In this document: piece by piece, positions 1 to 5,527 of the stretch
Numbering within the stretch: position 1 is the stretch's first letter
Layout of the letters: the number at the start of each line of letters is the position of its first letter
DNA from: Chloroflexota bacterium
GTDB lineage: Bacteria > Chloroflexota > UBA6077 > CF-72
Reading direction: 5' to 3'
Assembly: GCA_019242065.1 (NCBI GenBank)
Contig: JAFAWJ010000565.1
Location: 1 to 5,527, forward strand
Length of the DNA: 5,527 nucleotides
Notes under the pieces: generated by a model
The model's database searches: none
What the model saw: the letters and a program-made list of their open reading frames with translations, nothing else
What the model was told of the DNA's origin: nothing
Made by a program: the position numbers and the translations under genes

Positions 1-851
1 ATGGCGTTGTCGCGATCGACCCGGTCTAACCCGGGCCGAAACTGGAGGGCCAGCACCCGCGGATGCTGGCGCAGCTGCCAGATGTCGGCCTTGTCCGCCG
101 CCAGCCGGGTGCAGTGGATGCGCGATTGCTGCCCGGCCCCGTTGCCAATCACCTGCCCGTCGCTCACCAGGCACACCGAGTTCGACTGGGTGTACTCGAG
201 CGTGATCAGCCCGACGAGCATGTCGCGCCGCGCGGCATCGGACAGCTCGCGGCGCCGTGTGACCACCTTCTGCAGCAGCGAGGCATCGGGCACCACGTCA
301 TTGCGGCGCTGCTCGAACGTCACCCCGAAGACCTGACGGGTCTCCATCTCGGCCGGCTCGAAGCCGGGATCGACTTCGAGCAGCGTATAGCGGCCTGACT
401 TTTTGGTTTTCAGCAGCTCGAAGGCTTCGGGCTCGAAGCCAGGCGCAATCACCCCGTCCGAGACCTCGCGCCGCAGCAGCCGCGCCGTGGGCCCGTCTAC
501 CGGATCAGACAGCGCCACCCAGTCGCCGTACGAGCACACGCGGTCTGCCCCGCGCGCGCGGGCAAAGGCGCACGCCAGCGGCGACAGCTCGTCGCGCTCG
601 CCGACGAAGTACGCATGTCGGAGTGTCTCGGACAACGGCAGGCCAATGGCCGCGCCCGCGGGTGAAACGTGCTTGAACGACGCCGCCGCGGGCAGCCCCG
701 TCACGCTGCGCAGCTCGCGCACCAGCTGCCAGCTATTGAGCGCATCGAGCAGGTTGATGTACCCGGGCGCTCCGTTGCGGACCTCGAACGGCAGGCCAGC
801 GTCGGCAAAGACCCGCGCCGGCGTCTGGTGCGGATTGACCCCGTACCGCAG
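1..851 (-). CDS. Stand-alone AICAR transformylase, eukaryote-like class (3' end outside window)
   Basis: Predicted to transfer a formyl group from 10-formyltetrahydrofolate to AICAR, giving FAICAR (purine step 9, cytosol). The reading frame is open from base 893 to the window edge and gives 283 codons if started at CTG 851. Visible blocks, numbered from that CTG: RYGVNPHQ (2-9), GAPGYINLLDALNSWQLV (27-44), FKHVSPAGAAIGLPLS (59-74) with the Lys-His pair at 60-61, SPLACAFARARGADR (90-104), REVSDGVIAPGFEPEA (128-143), YTQSNSVC (220-227) and GAGQQSRIHCTRLA (238-251). KHVSPAGAA and QQSRIHCTRLA are the wording of human ATIC and of stand-alone bacterial AICAR transformylases, whereas typical bacterial PurH reads KHxNPCG. 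There is no cyclohydrolase domain in front of it. Related proteins are about 390 residues, so about 100 residues, including the expected SDAFFPF block, lie outside. It starts immediately after purH, so co-transcription is likely. The family call is firm. The start is not: no ATG, GTG or TTG is available, and ATC at 872 is the other candidate. Confidence 0.88.
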   Translation of the reverse strand, partial: MRYGVNPHQTPARVFADAGLPFEVRNGAPGYINLLDALNSWQLVRELRSVTGLPAAASFKHVSPAGAAIGLPLSETLRHAYFVGERDELSPLACAFARARGADRVCSYGDWVALSDPVDGPTARLLRREVSDGVIAPGFEPEAFELLKTKKSGRYTLLEVDPGFEPAEMETRQVFGVTFEQRRNDVVPDASLLQKVVTRRRELSDAARRDMLVGLITLEYTQSNSVCLVSDGQVIGNGAGQQSRIHCTRLAADKADIWQLRQHPRVLALQFRPGLDRVDRDNA

Positions 852-893
852 CCCGAGTGCCCTAGTGCCGATAGTGCCGCTCGCCCGTGAAAA
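849..893 (-). promoter_or_regulatory. purH stop / transformylase start junction with no standard start codon
   Basis: The downstream transformylase frame is +1 relative to purH and is closed upstream by a TGA at 894-896. The 14 codons between that TGA and the CTG at 849-851 contain no ATG, GTG or TTG. The next such codon lies more than 40 codons in, well past the conserved NPHQ block. CTG at 849-851 has AGGG (860-863) 8 bases upstream, a reasonable Shine-Dalgarno spacing that overlaps the purH TAG (862-864). ATC at 870-872 would give an N-terminus closer in length to remembered homologues but would be a very rare start. Coupled re-initiation after the purH stop is my preferred reading. A sequence error or a programmed frameshift cannot be excluded. 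Confidence 0.5.
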
Positions 894-2421
894 TCATCGC
901 CAGCCCGTGCCGATTGGCAACCCGAATCAGCTCGGGATCGCGGCTGGAACCGCCCGGCTGGATGACAGCTGTGACCCCCGCGTCGGCGGCGCGCTCGAGC
1001 GCATCCGGGAACGGGAAGAACCCATCCGACGCCAGCACCGAGCCGGCGGCGCGCTCGCCCGCCTTGCGGCACGCCAGGTCGACGGCATCCTGTCGGCTGG
1101 GCTGGCCTGAGCCAAACCCGACCAGCGCCAGACCCTTGGCCAGCACCACACCATTGGAGGTGACGTGCTTGACTGCTCGCCAGGCGAAGTACAGCGACGT
1201 CAGCTCGGCCAGCACGGGCTGCCGCTGGGTTACGACCCGCGGGGTGAACGACTGCTCGGGCAGCGCGTCGCGCGTCTGGACCAGGAAACCGCCCAGGACG
1301 CGCTTGTAGTCGAACTCGCCGGGCAGAGTGCCAGAGCCATTCGATCCGCGCGCAGCCAGGTCGGCGTGGGTCGCGAACACGCGCAGATCGGTCTTGCGAC
1401 GCAGCACGTCCATGGCTTCGGCGGTGTACTCGGGGGCGACCAGGTCCTCGAAGAACACCGAGCCGATCTCGTGCGCGGCCTCGTCGTCGATCACCCGGTT
1501 GGCGGCCACCGCGCTACCGAAGGCCGTCTGGGGATCGGTTGCCAGCGCCTTGCGGAAGGCATCGGCCACCGAATCGCCCAGGCTGAGCCCACACAGGTTG
1601 CCGTGCTTGACGATGGCGACCGCGGTCGAGGTGAAGTCGAGCACGGCCTGCCAGGCCAGGTCGGCGTCGTAGGTGTTGTTGAACGAGGGCGCCTTGCCGT
1701 GGAGCTGGTCAGCCTGGGTGAGGCCAGGGGGCTGCGGCCGCGGCGAGGACTCGCTGTAAAACGCCGCGAGCTGATGCGGATTTTCGCCCGAGCGCATGTC
1801 GGCGACTTTGCGCAGGGCGATGGTGTACTCGTCGGGGAAGATCTCGTCGTGCGGCCGCAGATACAGGGCGACGTGGGTGTCGTAAACGGCGCAGTGCTGG
1901 AACGCCCTGGTGGCCAGACGGCGCCGCGAATCGGGACTGACGCCACCGTCGCGGCTCAGTTCTTCGAGGATTCCGTCGTAGTCGAGCGGATCACACACCG
2001 GCAGGACAGAGAGAAAGTTCTTGGCGGCGGCGCGCAGCAGCGTGTGGCCACCAATGTCGATGTTTTCAAGTGCGTCGCTCAGCTGCGAACCCGCCGCGCC
2101 GACCACCGACAGAAACGGGTACAGGTTGGAGACGACCGCGTCGATCGGCTGCACGCCGTGACGCGACAACTCCTCGAGGTGGCCCGCGTCATCGCGCAAC
2201 GCGAGAATGCCGCCGTGCACGGCGGGATGAAGCGTCTTGACTCGCCCGCCGAGCATCTCCGGGGAACCCGTGATTTCTTGCACGCCGCGGACGCTGATCC
2301 CCGCTTCGCGCAGCAAACTCTCAGTACCGCCGGTTGAAATGAGCTCGAAGCCGAGTGCCTGGAGCCCGCGAGCGAAATCTACGACGCCCGTCTTGTCGTA
2401 GACCGACAGGATCGCGCGCAT
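862..2421 (-). CDS. purH: Bifunctional AICAR transformylase / IMP cyclohydrolase
   Basis: Carries out the last two purine steps, AICAR to FAICAR (10-formyl-THF dependent) and FAICAR to IMP. At 519 residues it has normal PurH length. The N-terminal cyclohydrolase (MGS-like) domain shows STGGTESLL (29-37), GRVKTLHPAVHGGIL (59-73), NLYPF (99-103) and NIDIGG..LLRAAAKN (120-135). The transformylase domain shows RSGENPHQ (210-217), FNNTYDADLAWQAV (247-260), KHGNLCG (272-278) with the catalytic-type Lys-His pair, the SN at 422-423, GSGQPSR (437-443), SDGFFPF (465-471), IQPGGSSRD (487-495) and the canonical ending FTGERHYRH. Three positions depart from the usual consensus: Ser for Tyr in RYGENPHQ, Leu for Pro in KHxNPCG, and Gly for Ala in SDAFFPF. 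The ATG at 2419-2421 gives the standard MRAILSVYDK start and lies 9 bases after the purN stop. AGGA in the purN tail is the best ribosome site, at a long spacing. The TAG stop at 862-864 follows directly after a normal C-terminus, so the gene looks intact. Confidence 0.97.
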   Translation of the reverse strand: MRAILSVYDKTGVVDFARGLQALGFELISTGGTESLLREAGISVRGVQEITGSPEMLGGRVKTLHPAVHGGILALRDDAGHLEELSRHGVQPIDAVVSNLYPFLSVVGAAGSQLSDALENIDIGGHTLLRAAAKNFLSVLPVCDPLDYDGILEELSRDGGVSPDSRRRLATRAFQHCAVYDTHVALYLRPHDEIFPDEYTIALRKVADMRSGENPHQLAAFYSESSPRPQPPGLTQADQLHGKAPSFNNTYDADLAWQAVLDFTSTAVAIVKHGNLCGLSLGDSVADAFRKALATDPQTAFGSAVAANRVIDDEAAHEIGSVFFEDLVAPEYTAEAMDVLRRKTDLRVFATHADLAARGSNGSGTLPGEFDYKRVLGGFLVQTRDALPEQSFTPRVVTQRQPVLAELTSLYFAWRAVKHVTSNGVVLAKGLALVGFGSGQPSRQDAVDLACRKAGERAAGSVLASDGFFPFPDALERAADAGVTAVIQPGGSSRDPELIRVANRHGLAMIFTGERHYRH

Positions 2422-2430
2422 CTGGAACTT

Positions 2431-3035
<605 letters not shown>

Positions 3036-3039
<4 letters not shown>

Positions 3040-4013
3040 CGGATGACGACGCGCTGCTCGGCGCGCGGGATGACGTGCCCGATCTCGAGCGCGCCGTCGC
3101 AGTGCGCATCGGGGTCGGTGACAAAGATCAGGCCCAGGCCCATGTTGAAGACGCGCAGCATCTCGGCATCTTCGATACCGCCGAGCTCCTGCAACACCTT
3201 GAAAATGGGCGGAACGCGCCAGGTGCCCCGGTCGAGCGCGACCGAGACGTCGTCGGGCAGCACACGCGGCAGGTTGCCGGGGATGCCCCCGCCGGTGATG
3301 TGGGCCATGCCTTTGACCTGGCGGAGGAGCGGCTGCATGGCGTGGAGATAGCTCGGGTGGGGGGCGAGCAGGGCCTGGGCCAGGGTTTGTCCAAGAGTTC
3401 CCGGGTCGCGGGTCAGGTCCTGGTCGGCGACGATCTGGCGTGCCAGGCTGTAGCCGTTGGTGTGCAGGCCGGTGGATGGCAGGCCCCAGACGCGGTCACC
3501 TGGTTTCACGGTCTGGCCGTCGATGATCCGCGTGCGTTCGACGGCGCCCACGACGGTGCCGACCAGGTCGAAGTGGCCCGAGGCGTACAGATCTGGCAAC
3601 TGTGCCGTCTCGCCGCCGAGCAGCGCGCAGCCGTTGTCGCGACAGGCGGCGGCCATACCGCCGACCAGCGTGTCCATGACGACGTGGTCGAGGGCGTGCA
3701 GGCCGACGTAGTCGAGAAAAAAGAGCGGCCGGGCGCCGGTGGTCAGGACGTCGTTGACCGACAGGTTGACGAGGTCGCGGCCGAGGACGGCGTAGGCGCC
3801 GAGTTCGGCGGCGAGCAGGGCCTTGGTGCCGACGCCGTCGGTGCTGGCCACAAGCACGGGGTCCTGCAGTCCCGTGAGGTGAAAGAGGCCGGCGAAGGCG
3901 CCGAAGTCACCCAGGACCTCGGGGCCGTGCGTGGACCGCACATGTCTTGCAATACGTCGAACATTTTCCTCAGCCGCGCCAATGTCAACTCCGGCGGCTG
4001 CATACGTACTCAA
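3036..4013 (-). CDS. purM: Phosphoribosylformylglycinamidine cyclo-ligase (AIR synthetase)
   Basis: Uses ATP to close FGAM to AIR (purine step 5, cytosol), usually as a homodimer of the PurM/PurL superfamily. The 325 residues are slightly short against the usual 340-350 but complete end to end. Blocks in order: YAAAGVDI (4-11), the ATP/phosphate loop STDGVGTK (57-64), LSVNDVLTTGARPLFFLDY (84-102), LLGGETAQLPDLY (131-143), GLPSTGLHTNGYSLAR (177-192), HITGGGIPGNLPRVLP (238-253), FNMGLG (289-294) and the C-terminal AEQRVVIR. The start is TTG at 4011-4013. An in-frame TGA sits two codons upstream at 4017-4019, and the first internal GTG falls past the conserved AGVDI block, so no longer or better start exists. 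GGTGA just upstream is a weak ribosome site. It is separated from purF by a 137-base spacer and overlaps purN by four bases. Confidence 0.97.
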
Positions 4014-4018
4014 GGTTC

Positions 4019-4078
4019 ACCACGCAAGGTCAAGTCACCAACCACGGTCTTGCTCACGTACCACGATCAAGTCAAGTC
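4019..4078. repeat. Three ACCACG copies and an imperfect ~18-base direct repeat in the purF-purM spacer
   Basis: On the plus strand ACCACG occurs at 4019-4024, 4041-4046 and 4060-4065, spaced 22 and 19 bases apart, about two helical turns. The outer two copies extend into a longer imperfect direct repeat: 4019-4036 (ACCACGCAAGGTCAAGTC) and 4060-4078 (ACCACGATCAAGTCAAGTC), which align with a two-base insertion and a one-base deletion. On the transcribed strand these read as CGTGGT and GACTTGA boxes just upstream of purM. They might be operator half-sites or a degenerate duplication. I recognise no known regulator motif, and PurR-type boxes are not evident. Confidence 0.4.
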
Positions 4079-4130
4079 GATTGCGGATTGAGCTCAGGAG
4101 TCGCCACGCGCGGTCAGCACGTACGCGCAT
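4035..4130 (-). CDS. Possible 31-codon small ORF in the purF-purM spacer
   Basis: ATG at 4128-4130 opens a 31-codon frame ending in TGA at 4035-4037, just 21 bases before the purM TTG. GAGGG (4134-4138) lies 3 bases before the ATG, a good Shine-Dalgarno match at a rather short spacing. The product begins MRVRADRAWRLLSS and ends in REQDRGW. It is arginine-rich (8 of 31) with two tryptophans. I recognise no family, signal peptide or membrane segment. It could be a translated leader that delivers ribosomes to the weak TTG start of purM. It could equally be a chance frame, since such short open stretches are common in GC-rich DNA. Confidence 0.2.
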   Translation of the reverse strand: MRVRADRAWRLLSSIRNRLDLIVVREQDRGW

Positions 4131-4140
4131 GCGCCCTCAA

Positions 4141-4168
4141 GAGGAGCCGCTCATGAGCGGGCTCCCTC
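4141..4168 (-). other. GC-rich hairpin spanning the purF stop codon
   Basis: Bases 4143-4165 form an almost perfect palindrome centred on the purF stop: GGAGCCGCTCA faces TGAGCGGGCTCC with one bulged base, and with another single-base bulge the arms extend to 4141 and 4168. In RNA it would form a stem of about a dozen pairs with a loop of 4-6 bases. The bases after it on the minus strand (TTGAGGGCGC) contain no T-tract, so it does not look like a standard intrinsic terminator. It may protect the purF 3' end or moderate read-through into purM. Confidence 0.45.
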
Positions 4169-5527
4169 CAAGGCAAGTTTGTCGCGTACGCCAGAAATAT
4201 CCATCGGGTACTGCCCGTGAAAACACGCGTTACACAAGTCATGCTCAGGCAGCCCCACCGCGCGCACCAGCCCGCCCAGGCTCAGATAGCCAAGCGAGTC
4301 GGCACCGACCAGCTCCCGAATCTCCGGCACCGAGTGCGTGCTCGCGATCAGCGTCTCCTCGGGCGCCGTATCCACCCCCAGGTGGCACGCGTACCGGATC
4401 GGCGGCGCGCAGATGCGCAGGTGCACCTCGGCCGCGCCCGCCCGCCGCAGCATGGCCACAATCCTGGGCGTCGTGGTCCCGCGCACGATGCTGTCGTCAA
4501 TGAGAGCGATGCGCTGATCGCGCAGCACCTCCGGTAGCGGATTGAACTTCAGATCGACGCCGAACTCGCGCTGCGACTGCTGCGGCTGAATAAACGTCCG
4601 CCCGATATATCGGTTTTTGACGAGCCCCTCGCGGTATGGCAGCCCCGCCGCGCGCGCGAAGCCAATCGCCGCGGGTGTGGCCGAGTCCGGCACCGGCATG
4701 ACGAAGTCCGCGGCGACCGGGTGCTCGCGCGCCAGCTCCTCGCCCATGCGCTCGCGCGTCGCGTACACCAGCTGTCCGTCGATCAAGCTGTCGGGGCGGG
4801 CGAAATAGATGTATTCGAACGAGCACGCCCCGCGCCGCGGCGCCGGGGCACAGAACTGCTCCGAGTGAATGCCGTCTGGCCCGATCGACAGCAGCTCGCC
4901 GGGCTCGACCGCGCGAATGAGCTGCGCCCCGATCGTGTCGAGCGCGCAGCTCTCGGAGGCGGCCGCCCAGCCATCGCCCAGGCGGCCCAGGACCAGCGGA
5001 CGAATGCCCCAGGCGTCACGCGCCACATACGCGCCGTCGCGGGTGAGCATCACCAGGCAGAACGCGCCGCTCAGCCGCCCAAGCGCGTGCCGCATGCGAG
5101 CCAGCCACGTCTCGCCCGGCGAGTGGGCGATCAGGTGCGCGACCAGCTCCGAGTCGGTGGCGGTGCGCGGCCGAACGCCAAGGCGCAGCACCTCGGCGCG
5201 GATCTCGTCGACGTTAACCAGGTTGCCGTTGTGCGCGAGGGCCAGGCTGCCCAGGTCGCAGCTGACGACCAGTGGCTGGGCATTTTCGGGGCGGCTGCCG
5301 CCGGTGGTCGAGTAGCGCGTATGGCCGATCGCCAGGTGGCCACCGAGTTTGGCCAGGTCGCGTTCGTGGAAGACCTGGCTGACCAGGCCCATGCCGGTCA
5401 GGTTACGAAGACTGTCACCATCGGCGGTGCAGATGCCGGCACTCTCCTGGCCGCGATGCTGCAGCGCGTACAGGCCGAAAAACGCCATCCGGGCCGGCTC
5501 AGCGCTCCGACTGGCGATGGCGATGAC
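4151..5527 (-). CDS. purF: Amidophosphoribosyltransferase (5' end outside window)
   Basis: Catalyses the committed step, PRPP plus glutamine to phosphoribosylamine. The frame stays open to the window edge. An ATG at 5486-5488 falls inside the domain (ARMAFFGLYALQHRGQESAGI), so it is not the start. The 13 residues before it (VIAIASRSAEPAR) match the stretch after the N-terminal Cys-Gly, so the nucleophile should lie about two codons beyond the window. Numbering from that internal Met: the Ntn glutaminase domain shows YALQHRGQESAGI (7-19), GHTRYSTTG (55-63) and LAHNGNLVN (84-92). The phosphoribosyltransferase domain shows PVPDSA (265-270), the KNRYIGRTFIQP block (291-302) and the PRPP loop IALIDDSIVRGTT (327-339). 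Cysteines at 222 (GACSFEYIYF), 368 (RYACHLG), 419 and 422 (DLCNACFHGQYP) match the four [4Fe-4S] ligands of the B. subtilis-type enzyme, which is oxygen-sensitive and feedback-inhibited by nucleotides. The E. coli type lacks this cluster. TGA stop at 4151-4153. Confidence 0.97.
   Translation of the reverse strand, partial: VIAIASRSAEPARMAFFGLYALQHRGQESAGICTADGDSLRNLTGMGLVSQVFHERDLAKLGGHLAIGHTRYSTTGGSRPENAQPLVVSCDLGSLALAHNGNLVNVDEIRAEVLRLGVRPRTATDSELVAHLIAHSPGETWLARMRHALGRLSGAFCLVMLTRDGAYVARDAWGIRPLVLGRLGDGWAAASESCALDTIGAQLIRAVEPGELLSIGPDGIHSEQFCAPAPRRGACSFEYIYFARPDSLIDGQLVYATRERMGEELAREHPVAADFVMPVPDSATPAAIGFARAAGLPYREGLVKNRYIGRTFIQPQQSQREFGVDLKFNPLPEVLRDQRIALIDDSIVRGTTTPRIVAMLRRAGAAEVHLRICAPPIRYACHLGVDTAPEETLIASTHSVPEIRELVGADSLGYLSLGGLVRAVGLPEHDLCNACFHGQYPMDISGVRDKLALEGARS

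Noticed and set aside
701..1072. Minus-strand 123-codon frame bridging the end of purH and the next gene
   Set aside because: It is out of frame with both conserved proteins and shows only Arg/Gly-rich translation with no motif. It would be the only ATG/GTG-type frame across the junction but does not read into the transformylase frame.
1..1110. Plus-strand frames (1-336, 63-398, 403-1110)
   Set aside because: The minus strand here encodes an uninterrupted, motif-rich AICAR transformylase and the purH C-terminus. The plus-strand products are low-complexity Ser/Arg/Ala-rich shadows.
1165..2337. Long plus-strand open frame (390 codons) opposite purH
   Set aside because: It lies wholly antisense to a clearly conserved purH. 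The product is Arg/Val/Gly-rich with no recognisable motif, as expected from an antisense shadow in GC-rich coding DNA.
1..2421. Recent tandem duplication of purH, or the second gene as a broken purH copy
   Set aside because: The second protein has motif wording of a separate class, lacks the cyclohydrolase domain as its stand-alone relatives do, and is open for 283 codons with key residues intact.
4125..4134. Ten-base palindrome GCGCATGCGC
   Set aside because: Short self-complementary GC-rich words are frequent at this composition. It does not extend and overlaps the possible small ORF start. No basis to call it an operator.
4014..4150. Intrinsic terminator, riboswitch or tRNA in the spacer
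   Set aside because: No T-tract follows the hairpin, no purine riboswitch core pattern is visible, and no cloverleaf could be drawn in 137 bases.

Overview
This window is a stretch of a de novo purine biosynthesis operon, and every supported gene is on the minus strand. Read in the direction of transcription (from base 5527 down to base 1), the order is purF, purM, purN, purH, then a second, stand-alone AICAR transformylase. The window cuts both outer genes. purF lacks its first few codons, which include the expected catalytic cysteine. The last gene lacks roughly its final 100 codons.

Layout: purF (4151-5527) makes phosphoribosylamine. A 137-base spacer (4014-4150) follows, visibly less GC-rich than the genes over much of its length. 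It holds a hairpin over the purF stop, three ACCACG copies with an imperfect repeat, and a possible 31-codon ORF. purM (3036-4013) and purN (2431-3039) overlap by four bases at a TTGA junction, and both start with TTG. purH (862-2421) starts 9 bases after purN and encodes the complete bifunctional AICAR transformylase/IMP cyclohydrolase. Directly behind its stop codon, in the +1 frame, lies a 283-codon reading frame (3-851). It closely resembles the stand-alone AICAR transformylases of some clostridia and Bacteroidetes and the transformylase half of eukaryotic ATIC. It has no ATG, GTG or TTG start in a usable position.

Together the genes cover step 1 (PurF), step 3 (PurN), step 5 (PurM), step 9 (twice, PurH and the stand-alone enzyme) and step 10 (the PurH cyclohydrolase domain). 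The genes for the other steps are not in view. The two transformylases belong to different sequence classes, so they are not a recent tandem duplication. The redundancy, the missing conventional start, and a few substitutions at usually conserved PurH positions are the most interesting points here.

Organism: a high-GC bacterium with tightly packed genes. The Fe-S type PurF and the style of PurF, PurN and PurH recall Chloroflexota, but this is an impression from remembered sequences and is low confidence. I see no mobile element, RNA gene, CRISPR array or phage gene. The long plus-strand reading frames are shadows of the purine genes.
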